14,690 nt of DNA from Actinomycetes bacterium (lineage in GTDB: Bacteria; Actinomycetota; Acidimicrobiia; Acidimicrobiales; Acidimicrobiaceae): NCBI GenBank assembly GCA_021833085.1, contig JAKBGL010000017.1, forward strand, positions 1 through 14,690, read 5' to 3'. Positions 7,678-14,470 of the stretch are shown here, piece after piece (position 1 is the first letter of the stretch; every line of letters begins with the position of its first letter). A model generated the notes under the pieces. The model had not been told where the DNA came from, did not search any database, and worked only from the letters and a program-made list of their open reading frames with translations. Position numbers and translations under genes: made by a program.

Positions 7678-8924
7678 TGGTCTAGATGCTTAAGTTTTAA
7701 TGCGGTATCTTCGAGTCTTTGAGCAAGCTTTTGAAACAAAGCGTCCACTTCGATAATTCGATCCCACTCATTTGTTGGACCTAAACATAGCGCGGGCGCA
7801 AAGCGACTGTGCTCATCTCTAGATAGAAGTCGTTTAGCTACAACGTAGGGCTCCTCGTCAGGGTGGATAAGAACCGTAATGGGTATCTCCTGCCATGTGT
7901 TATGTTCGCCGTTCCGGTAGAGGTGCGTCGGTTGTCCGAAGTGATCAACGGTCGCGACGTAGCTCGTCGCTTCATCGATTATTTTTGCGAACTCAAGCGG
8001 TGTCGAGGTTAGATAAACCTCCTTAGCGATGCCTCTCAAGGAGATGTATGTAGCGGAGTTGATGAGGTCGTGACTTGTATCTGATATGTAGCGCGAGAGA
8101 TCTGAACTGATCTCGGATAGCTGATCCTGGGGCTTTCCTAGGATCCATCCCTGACCGAGAGGAACTTTGAGATCGATCAACGTCGCGATCTCGTCTTGCT
8201 CTTCGATGCCTACGGCTAAGAGCCACCCTCCTATGCCTTCGACGACCTCACTTACCATTCTTATCAGAGCTTGCTTGATTGGATCCTTGTCAACATGTGT
8301 TACGAGAGACCTATCTAACTTGACGATCTCGGGTTTTAATACTTCGAGAGTCTTTAACCCTAGGTAGTCAACTCCGGTGTCGTCTAGTGCTACAATGGCT
8401 CCTCGGCTGCGTAGTTCTGCTAAGGTTGCGCTTATTCGGTCGAGACGCTCAGTTGGAATGTGGCCGGTAAGTTCGATGGCGACCCGATCTAGGCTGCCCG
8501 AAAGTGCCTCTCTTACAGGTTCAGTGTCAAGGGCACTAGGCGTAATATTGACTGACATGAAGCAAGATGAGGGTAGTTCGGGTAGCTTTCTTCGGGCGTT
8601 GGAGATCGCAATCGCTTCGAGTCTTTCAGAGACATTCAGGCTCTTCGCCTCTTTAAACCAATATGGGTACGCTATCTCTGGATAAAGAGGGAAACGAGAC
8701 AAGGCTTCATAACCAACCGACACTCCTTGAACCATGTCAACTATGGGTTGAAGGTGGATGGATAAAAGAGAAGGATTGTCGATGATCTCGTGGACTGATG
8801 CTGAAAATGTGGTGCGGTCAACTAAATTAGTGATCTCTTGATCCTCGATCAGTACATTTTGCTTTGAGCCTTCGCCTTTTGTGCTATTTCTCAAAGCAAC
8901 GGTGTGATCTCCTGCCTCTGTCAA
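7674..8924 (-). CDS. EAL-domain protein, probably catalytically impaired, with C-terminal CBS-like region
   Basis: EAL domains hydrolyse or bind cyclic di-GMP. Here the domain spans about residues 54-268 of 416. Conserved positions kept: EAL itself (YEALSRF, Glu73), Asn126 (SVNITPS), Glu151 (ELT), Asp181-Asp182 (DDTG), Lys202 (KLD) and Gln258 (GQGWILGKP). The normal AEGVE motif reads AVGIE (237-241), so the glutamate equivalent to Glu352 of RocR, proposed as the general base, is Val238. This argues for a c-di-GMP-binding or regulatory role rather than a full phosphodiesterase. Residues about 285-416 are soluble and loosely resemble a degenerate CBS pair; that call is tentative. No GGDEF domain and no membrane segment are seen. 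The start is TTG at 8924, supported by GGAGG 6 nt upstream. Its stop overlaps the MFS stop by 4 bp, tail to tail. Confidence 0.88.
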   Translation of the reverse strand: MTEAGDHTVALRNSTKGEGSKQNVLIEDQEITNLVDRTTFSASVHEIIDNPSLLSIHLQPIVDMVQGVSVGYEALSRFPLYPEIAYPYWFKEAKSLNVSERLEAIAISNARRKLPELPSSCFMSVNITPSALDTEPVREALSGSLDRVAIELTGHIPTERLDRISATLAELRSRGAIVALDDTGVDYLGLKTLEVLKPEIVKLDRSLVTHVDKDPIKQALIRMVSEVVEGIGGWLLAVGIEEQDEIATLIDLKVPLGQGWILGKPQDQLSEISSDLSRYISDTSHDLINSATYISLRGIAKEVYLTSTPLEFAKIIDEATSYVATVDHFGQPTHLYRNGEHNTWQEIPITVLIHPDEEPYVVAKRLLSRDEHSRFAPALCLGPTNEWDRIIEVDALFQKLAQRLEDTALKLKHLDH

Positions 8925-9115
8925 GTGTTGCCTCCAGGTTCTTGAAGAGAACTTCGGATTACCGAGCCGATTTCTTTAGCTATTTAGGGTGTCTTAGCTC
9001 GGAATTGTAGCTGTGAGTTCGTCAGATATCTTGATCATTATCTCAAGTAAAGTAGAAGCTGTGTGAGGCATAGACCGTCTGGCACTATGAAGGGATCGCC
9101 TTTTTGACTTCGACA

Positions 9116-9325
9116 TCATTTCGAAGTGCCTTTGAGTTGGTGACGAAGGGAGAAAAATAGCGTGACTACAACCACGAGTGGTGCAAATAAGTAGGGAACA
9201 CTAACGTCCAAGAGATCTGAAACGCCCAGAGCAACTACTAACGTTGCCACACCCGCGGTGATCCCTGGAGTCTCTCCAATGAGTAGATCCCAAATAAACC
9301 TACCGAAACCTCTAACGATCCTCAC
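9116..9325 (-). CDS. small membrane protein, 69 aa, unknown function
   Basis: I do not recognise this protein. It has a basic amphipathic N-terminus (RIVRGFGRFIWDLL), a short GETPG turn, two predicted membrane helices (about residues 23-37 and 44-59) and a basic tail (RHQLKGTSK) suggesting a cytoplasmic C-terminus. It starts at GTG 9325, 31 bp after the stop of the ExxE membrane protein on the same strand, so the two are probably one transcript. The ribosome site is weak (GAGAG). The position suggests an accessory subunit of the larger protein, which is inference. The membrane-like composition and tight linkage favour a real gene. Confidence 0.65.
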   Translation of the reverse strand: MRIVRGFGRFIWDLLIGETPGITAGVATLVVALGVSDLLDVSVPYLFAPLVVVVTLFFSLRHQLKGTSK

Positions 9326-9356
9326 GTGCGACTCTCTATTTATGGCCTAATATCAA

Positions 9357-10109
9357 CTAGCGTGGAGCTATCTTTCGGTCCAGCTTACTTCTACTTCCTT
9401 GTAAATAAAGAACAAGAAGATAGCTAGCGACCGCGTAAAATGCGATCAGCCCGACTATGGAAAGGTCAGAATACGGCCAGTGTACCTGTAGTCCCTCCGC
9501 CGACCAAAAGGTTCCAAAAGAGATAAGCATAACTCCAACGCCCATCTTCATCTTATTCTCCGGAACCTTGGAGAGCTGCCGTGAAAGCGTGGCACCAACT
9601 CCAAAAACAAAGAGTGCGGTGACCGTTGCGGCAAGGGAGGCGGTTAGAAGATGTCCTGATGTCGTGCCTAAAGTTAGCACAATAATTACGACCTCAAGTC
9701 CCTCTAGGAAGGTACCTTTGTAGGCAACTGTAAAACCTATCGGATCCACTGAGCTTTTCGTGGTGCCAGAGCGGTTCAGTTCCGTCACCTCTCGTTCGTA
9801 GATAGCGTCCTCATCGTGCAGAGCCTTTAGTCCTGACGATCTCAATATTGCTTTTCTGACCCACTGGAGCCCAAAGATTAATGTGATGACACCAACTACG
9901 GTCCTAAGAGCATAAATTGGTACCCCATGAACTAGTGCTGGTCCCAAGACTGCAACAATTACAGCTAGAGTCAAAAGTGCGGATACTGCGCCTACGAGGG
10001 AGGTCTTCCACCCCTTTGTTGTTGCAACCGCTAGTAGTATGGTAAAAGCTTCCACCATCTCAACCGCGCTGGCAAGGGCCACGGCTAAGATCACAACGGT
10101 AGTGCTCAT
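9357..10109 (-). CDS. ExxE-motif integral membrane protein (COG4280-like), putative cation transporter
   Basis: Membrane protein of 250 residues with about seven predicted helices. It carries two matching helix motifs: AVEMVEAFTILL (Glu17 and Glu20) and FLEGLEVVIIVL (Glu136 and Glu139). The paired E-x-x-E, once in each half, suggests two repeated membrane units and resembles the REGLE-type metal-binding helices of FTR1 iron permeases, although FTR1's Arg is absent. I recall such proteins under COG4280, function unknown. A charged cytoplasmic loop (about 84-120) separates the halves, and a third Glu motif (AEGLQVHWPYSD) lies near 204. The start is well supported: ATG at 10109 with GGAGGAAG 7 nt upstream. 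It is divergent from the Nramp-related gene and followed by a 69-residue membrane protein. Transport of a divalent cation is inferred from the motifs and neighbours only. Confidence 0.75.
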   Translation of the reverse strand: MSTTVVILAVALASAVEMVEAFTILLAVATTKGWKTSLVGAVSALLTLAVIVAVLGPALVHGVPIYALRTVVGVITLIFGLQWVRKAILRSSGLKALHDEDAIYEREVTELNRSGTTKSSVDPIGFTVAYKGTFLEGLEVVIIVLTLGTTSGHLLTASLAATVTALFVFGVGATLSRQLSKVPENKMKMGVGVMLISFGTFWSAEGLQVHWPYSDLSIVGLIAFYAVASYLLVLYLQGSRSKLDRKIAPR

Positions 10110-10469
10110 GAAGTGTCTTCCTCCTACTCAGCTGGATCGGTTGTTCTACAGTAATTCAAGTTCGAGCGCAAACGCTACGGTTTTTCCAAAGCTTTGATGA
10201 CGATATTCTATTGAGATGTTTCTGGATTTAGGTTTCTGTGTATTTAACAGTTGGTAAACGTTGGCTCGGTAAGCAGGAGTAACAGGTACTATATATGTGG
10301 CTCAGCGTAGATAAAAGCCACCTTAGTAGTTGTCCATTTGGAGGATGATAAACATTTTACCCTCAAGTAGTTGGGTCCTTTGGACCCGAAGAAGAGATAC
10401 GTTTCGCAGATAGGAAAAGCCACATAGCGCCCCTTCTGCGTGAAAGTTGACGATGTGGAAGGAGTCAAG
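10110..10469 (+). promoter_or_regulatory. intergenic region and structured leader of the Nramp-related gene
   Basis: This 360-bp spacer separates the divergent cation genes. It contains two stem-loops on the transporter side: GTGGCT (10297-10302) with AGCCAC (10316-10321), and the stronger GGGTCC-TTT-GGACCC (10373-10387). Neither is followed by a T tract. A 22-codon ORF (ATG 10345 to TAG 10411-10413) runs across the second hairpin, but its GGAGG abuts the ATG, so translation is doubtful. I looked for the conserved M-box and yybP-ykoY cores and did not find a convincing match. Metal-responsive leader control is possible but unproven. Confidence 0.35.
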
Positions 10470-12173
10470 GTGAAGTTTGACCGAAGCGAAGTAGGTTCTC
10501 CATCTGGAACCCAAGAGAACGTAAGCCTTTCCTACGACGAGCCTTCAGTACTCGACACAGCTCATGTTGGAGATATCGTCGGTGCCTTCGGTACCGTAAA
10601 GGTAGACGAAACGCGATCGTCTAGATCGAAAGGCTGGCGAAGGCTTTTTACTTTACTTGCGATCATGGGTCCTGGTCTTGTTGTGATGGTAGGGGACAAC
10701 GACGCAGGTGGAGTCGCGACCTACGCTCAAGCTGGTCAGGACTATGGGTCGCACCTTCTTTGGACACTACTGCTTTTGATACCGGTGCTTTACGTGAATC
10801 AAGAGATGGTGGTGCGGCTCGGAGCGGTAACTGGTGTTGGACACGCTCGTCTCATCTTCAATAGGTTTGGCAAGTTTTGGGGTGCCTTCAGCGTCATCGA
10901 TCTTTTTATATTGAATGCGCTGACTATCGTCACGGAGTTTATCGGCGTCGATCAAGCGTTTAGATACTTTGGACTACCTCCCTATGTCGGTATTCCGGTT
11001 GCAGCGGTGCTCCTGTTTTTATTTGCGTCAGGTGGAAGTTTTAGACGCTGGGAACGTTGGATGTATCTCTTGATTGCGTTCAACTTAGCTGTAATACCTA
11101 TGGCAATCTTTGTGCATCCCAACTACGTTTCTTTGGTCAAATACACGGTGATCCCAAGCTTTCCTGGAGGCATAAATGCGAGCCTACTACTGCTCATTAT
11201 TGCTATCGTTGGAACAACGGTAGCTCCATGGCAGCTTTTTTTCCAGCAGTCAAACGTCATCGATAAGCGTATTACTCCAAAGTGGATACCGTATGAGAGA
11301 ATAGATACGGCCGTTGGCGTTGTGCTAACAGAGATCGGGGCGGCAGCGTTATTGGTTGTGCCTGCATATGCCTTGGTTCATACCCATGCTTTGGGAAACT
11401 TTACGTCAGCTCTTGGTACTGCAATTAGTTTGAGGGCTCATGCAGGGTCGGTCATTGGCGACTTGTTTGCTTTAGTACTGTTGGACGCTTCACTAATAGG
11501 TGCATCTGCTGTGACTCTGTCGACTACATACGCTTTAGGCGACGTGTTCAATATCCGCCACTCCCTGCACTGGAGTCCACGACGTGCGCCAGCCTTTTAT
11601 ATATTTTATGCCGTGTTACTAGTTGTTAGTGCAGTAATTGTGCTGATACCAAACTCACCACTTGGTCTCATTACCACGGGCGTACAGGCGTTAGCAGGTA
11701 TACTCCTCCCATCCGCGACAGTGTTTTTGGTTTTGCTCTCAAACGATAAGGTAGTTCTTGGGCCGTGGGTCAACTCAGTCGCTCGTAACGTCGTAAGTGG
11801 AGTTATCGTGTGGATCTTGATCCTGCTCTCGCTCGCCCTTACCGCAGCGACCGTATTTCCGAACCTCACCGGAGTACAGCTAGTTGACGGTCTAGGTCTC
11901 GGTGCAGTAGTTGGCGCCCTAGGTGGAGTAGGCCTTGTAATACGTGGACGAGCAAGGCGGCAAGACGTGCCGGAAGACCTAAGAGCTGCTCAAAAAGATA
12001 AGGCGGCGCTTGCAAAACTCAGAGAGACTTGGCGTATGCCTAAGCTAGATAAACTACCACGAGCAGAGATGAGTATGGCGCGAAAACTAGGGCTTGGAAC
12101 TCTTAGAGTGTACCTGGTCTTAGCCTTTGTGATGGTAATCGTTAAGGTTGTCGAGCTGGCATCTGGTCACTAA
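10470..12173 (+). CDS. Nramp-related divalent metal transporter, Mg2+-type (NRMT-like)
   Basis: Inner-membrane transporter of the SLC11/Nramp superfamily with 11-12 predicted helices. I chose GTG 10470 (567 aa) because GAAGGAG lies 5 nt upstream; GTG 10440 (577 aa) has no visible ribosome site. Helix 1 reads GPGLVVMVGDNDAGGVATY, so the classical metal site DPGN is DAGG (Asp78, Gly81). Helix 6 reads VGTTVAPWQLFFQQ, so the classical MPHN is APWQ. The Asn and the soft Met ligand that favour Mn2+/Fe2+ are thus lost, as known for NRMT proteins, a distant clade with demonstrated Mg2+/Mn2+ transport. It also has an acidic N-terminal extension of about 60 residues, and a charged C-terminal loop followed by an extra helix, making it longer than classical MntH. 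It converges on an MgtE_N/CBS protein 68 bp away. Superfamily is sure; Mg2+ as substrate is inferred. Confidence 0.9.
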   Translation: MKFDRSEVGSPSGTQENVSLSYDEPSVLDTAHVGDIVGAFGTVKVDETRSSRSKGWRRLFTLLAIMGPGLVVMVGDNDAGGVATYAQAGQDYGSHLLWTLLLLIPVLYVNQEMVVRLGAVTGVGHARLIFNRFGKFWGAFSVIDLFILNALTIVTEFIGVDQAFRYFGLPPYVGIPVAAVLLFLFASGGSFRRWERWMYLLIAFNLAVIPMAIFVHPNYVSLVKYTVIPSFPGGINASLLLLIIAIVGTTVAPWQLFFQQSNVIDKRITPKWIPYERIDTAVGVVLTEIGAAALLVVPAYALVHTHALGNFTSALGTAISLRAHAGSVIGDLFALVLLDASLIGASAVTLSTTYALGDVFNIRHSLHWSPRRAPAFYIFYAVLLVVSAVIVLIPNSPLGLITTGVQALAGILLPSATVFLVLLSNDKVVLGPWVNSVARNVVSGVIVWILILLSLALTAATVFPNLTGVQLVDGLGLGAVVGALGGVGLVIRGRARRQDVPEDLRAAQKDKAALAKLRETWRMPKLDKLPRAEMSMARKLGLGTLRVYLVLAFVMVIVKVVELASGH

Positions 12174-12241
12174 ATTATCTCGAAGTCCTTGCGATAGCCT
12201 TGCTGTACCTTAAAAGTTAGGTCGCGTACGTCTTTCAGAGC

Positions 12242-13531
12242 CTATCGATTCCACGGTAGTTTGAAGTGAAATCCGGAGCTTCGTTCCAAGGCGTCGACGA
12301 CGTCATCTGCGAGAACCCGTCCAATAGGCGTTCCGGTGTCATCGACGACTACGAGTGAGCTTGATCTCGCCTCTATGAGTGTCTTGACAACCTCTCTCAA
12401 CGGCGCATCTGCATCAATATAAAGTGGATCGTGGTCTTTGAGGAGGCTTGCGATCCTGTCGGTCGGCGAGGCCACGAATAGGTTAAAGAGTGGTAGATCG
12501 TCGATGTACCTCCCCTCATCGTCTACGACGACAGTAGCATCAATGTCGGGAGCGTGATCTTTTGCTTCTTTCATCTTCGTCGCCACGTCAGCTACTGTTT
12601 CATTGGGGTGCGAGAGTATAAGCACCGTAGTCATAAAGCCGCCAGCCATGGTCTCTGGGTACTCGAGAGACTCTGCAAGCGCCTCTGAAACCTCCGCGGG
12701 AAGTTTCGAAAGAATCTCATCGGCTTCGGCCCGACCTAGATCCCTAAGAGCATCGACGGCTTCGTCCGGTTCCATCTTCTCGATCAGTTTGGCGGCTACA
12801 TCAGGAGGTGTGTCAACCATGAGATCTTCAACCTCGTCCGGTTCCATCTCTTCTACGGCATCGGCAAGATCTGAGAGGTCCATCGATGCTGTAAGGTCTT
12901 CGCGAGCGTCGTCGTCGAGCTCTTGAAGCAGGTCAGCAAGCTCTCCGGCTCTAAGTCTCCTAAGTCCCTCATGTAACTCTTTAAGCCTGAGTTCTGACTC
13001 CTCTTCACCAAAGGGTTGTACTAAGGACCAGTCGACTAATCCCGAGTCCACTTTTGCGAGAGCCTTTAGACCGCGCCGTTTCTCAGGGCCTGATACACCT
13101 ACGAGATACATAGTCGAAGCGATCCAGGCCAAGTAGAGTTCTTTGGCTTTGACGACAGTTGCCCCTTCTACGTCTACAATCTGACGACCTATTACATCAG
13201 TCTCAAGTCTTAGTTCACCGCTGCGACGTTCCCAGCGACCAGGACCGGCGCCTAGGTAGGTTATGTTCCGAGACGATGCGACAAAGGGTTCTATCCGCGA
13301 TAAAGGTACTAGTAGCTCTTCGTCCTGAGCGCTGCCTTGAACGACTAGACCCTTGACATCTGGGTATCTTGCGTCGCCACTCCACTTGACTACGACATCT
13401 ACTACTCGTCCGAGCGACCGTCCCGAGGTATCGTTTACCGACTTAGTTAGAACTACATTTAGAGGAATTAGGGAGGACCTTACTGCCTGTCGATCTAAAA
13501 GGGTCACCCTTCTAGTTCTTCGGATACTCAC
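12242..13531 (-). CDS. soluble PRC-barrel / MgtE N-domain / CBS-pair protein, putative Mg2+ sensor
   Basis: A 429-residue protein with no membrane helix. Domains in order: a PRC-barrel-like segment (about 20-85; GRSLGRVVDVVV, LLVPLSRIEPF), a second similar segment (about 105-175; DVIGRQIVDVEGATVVKA), an acidic MgtE_N superhelix (about 185-285) with two MEPDE repeats, and a CBS pair (about 295-418). The pair begins with YPETMAGGFMTT, the usual MgtE junction. In MgtE channels the N and CBS domains bind Mg2+ and close the pore. Here the channel is missing, so the protein probably regulates another transporter in trans, and the convergent NRMT-like gene is the obvious partner (inference). I recall the same architecture in mycobacteria (Rv1232c-like). 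The start is GTG 13531; its ribosome site is weak, and GTG eight codons later is an alternative. Confidence 0.9.
   Translation of the reverse strand: MSIRRTRRVTLLDRQAVRSSLIPLNVVLTKSVNDTSGRSLGRVVDVVVKWSGDARYPDVKGLVVQGSAQDEELLVPLSRIEPFVASSRNITYLGAGPGRWERRSGELRLETDVIGRQIVDVEGATVVKAKELYLAWIASTMYLVGVSGPEKRRGLKALAKVDSGLVDWSLVQPFGEEESELRLKELHEGLRRLRAGELADLLQELDDDAREDLTASMDLSDLADAVEEMEPDEVEDLMVDTPPDVAAKLIEKMEPDEAVDALRDLGRAEADEILSKLPAEVSEALAESLEYPETMAGGFMTTVLILSHPNETVADVATKMKEAKDHAPDIDATVVVDDEGRYIDDLPLFNLFVASPTDRIASLLKDHDPLYIDADAPLREVVKTLIEARSSSLVVVDDTGTPIGRVLADDVVDALERSSGFHFKLPWNR
12762..12849 (-). repeat. 16-bp direct repeat within the MgtE_N-coding region
   Basis: TCGTCCGGTTCCATCT occurs exactly at 12762-12777 and 12834-12849, a period of 72 bp or 24 codons. 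It encodes the MEPDE residues of successive helical repeats of the MgtE N-domain, so it reflects protein repeat structure rather than a mobile or regulatory element. Confidence 0.85.
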
Positions 13532-13731
13532 GTCTTTGAACTCGCTTTCCGCTACATCTTCTGTCTGTTGTAACGATGACGGTACATCTTCATGGCTTAG
13601 CTTGGCGTTTCAGCCTAGACGAACCTATATGTTTTCATTAACATTACACAACCTATCGCACGGGTGTACATAAATCCGTTGAATCTGACTTGTGTTCAAG
13701 GAGGTTTGTACGTCTGAGGTCCCGATAAGAA

Positions 13732-14283
13732 TCATTTATCTCTCTCGACCGCCGTTAGATCTTCCGACCCAACAGCTGAGGGTTTGCTGACGGGTAGTAA
13801 AAGCCATCTGGGCGTTTGGTTGCGATAAGGTATGTACTCTTCTCCTAGCTTTGACTCCAAGTAGTGCTCTTCTTTAGGAACCACTACTCGATCGATGTAA
13901 ACTCCACCCGCTAGTGAAAAAACGATGCCCATTAGGGACCTGTTCGAGATGCTCCTCCCCAGCGTAGACAGTATGGCTCCTAGGTATATCGGGTTTCTAG
14001 AGAACTTAAAAGGTCCAGTAGATACAACCTTTGTTTTGTCTTTGCGTGGATTCGGATTTTGTCTTTCCACGACCATTGTGATTGCAGCCCAGATAGAAAA
14101 CAGACGCCCGCCAAGTTCGATGGATCTACCGATCTTCGCGAGTGGTCCTTTGAGCTTTGTACCTTTTTGCTTATTTCTAAGTCTTGAAGTTATAACCCCT
14201 ATCTCTCCAAGAGACCCTACGAGGACAGGTGGTGGTATGTGGACAGACGCAACCGAGGTTCTAAGAGCCGATATCGATGCCAT
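13732..14283 (-). CDS. isoprenylcysteine/phospholipid methyltransferase-family membrane protein
   Basis: Small integral membrane SAM-dependent methyltransferase of the ICMT/PEMT type, 183 residues. The C-terminal half holds the family core: GPFKFSRNPIYLG (90-102), a hydrophobic helix pair (about 104-133), then the EE pair (138-139), LGEEY (146-150), Y153 and RW (159-160). The usual RHPxY is RNPIY here, a variant I recall in other bacterial members. The N-terminal 85 residues carry one clear helix (about 58-72) and a basic stretch. The bacterial substrate is unknown; a lipid or prenylated small molecule is likely. The ATG at 14283 has no ribosome site, but an AATAAT -10-like box lies about 9 nt upstream, compatible with a leaderless mRNA. 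It is upstream of the MgtE_N gene on the same strand, separated by 200 bp in which I see no gene. Confidence 0.82.
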   Translation of the reverse strand: MASISALRTSVASVHIPPPVLVGSLGEIGVITSRLRNKQKGTKLKGPLAKIGRSIELGGRLFSIWAAITMVVERQNPNPRKDKTKVVSTGPFKFSRNPIYLGAILSTLGRSISNRSLMGIVFSLAGGVYIDRVVVPKEEHYLESKLGEEYIPYRNQTPRWLLLPVSKPSAVGSEDLTAVERDK

Positions 14284-14354
14284 ATGAATAAAATTATTAG
14301 CGAGTTTCTTAGAAAAACACTCTAATTTGTTGTTAAATTGCAGAGTCTATCTGG

Positions 14355-14432
14355 TTGCCAGTTGGGGACAGGTTTTGGTTAGAACTTGATGGAGATGCAT
14401 TCAGGATCGACCCTAACTCCGACGCCATCTAA
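14355..14432 (+). pseudogene. possible coding remnant or small ORF upstream of queC
   Basis: Frame 14337-14432, between two in-frame TAA codons, reads as convincing protein: WLPVGDRFWLELDGDAF followed by RIDPNSDAI. The pattern of an aromatic beta strand, LDGD, then RIDPxS resembles the N-terminal beta-sandwich edge of glycan-acting GH13 enzymes (CBM48/TreZ/GlgB-like). That resemblance is from memory and weak. The only start is TTG 14355 with no good ribosome site, giving 25 residues. It may be the decayed end of a lost gene, a small real protein, or chance. Confidence 0.25.
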
Positions 14433-14470
14433 GATGTAGAGCATGCGTTTTGGAGAGGGCGGCTGAGCCA

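Noticed and set aside
7257..7685. 142-codon plus-strand ORF inside the MFS gene
   Set aside because: Out-of-frame shadow of the exporter with no family features.
8377..8685. 102-codon plus-strand ORF antisense to the EAL gene
   Set aside because: Serine/alanine-rich shadow with no supporting signal; the minus-strand frame has clear EAL motifs.
10250..10330. Possible M-box magnesium riboswitch before the Nramp-related gene
   Set aside because: Some GC-rich blocks and a stem-loop are present, but the conserved M-box core could not be matched.
12603..12926. 107-codon serine-rich ORF antisense to the MgtE_N region
   Set aside because: The Ser/Ala-rich sequence is the mirror of acidic helical repeats on the real strand; no ribosome site or domain.
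13699..13705. Strong ribosome-binding sequence AAGGAGG on the plus strand
   Set aside because: No ATG or GTG at a suitable distance; the nearest TTG opens only three codons.
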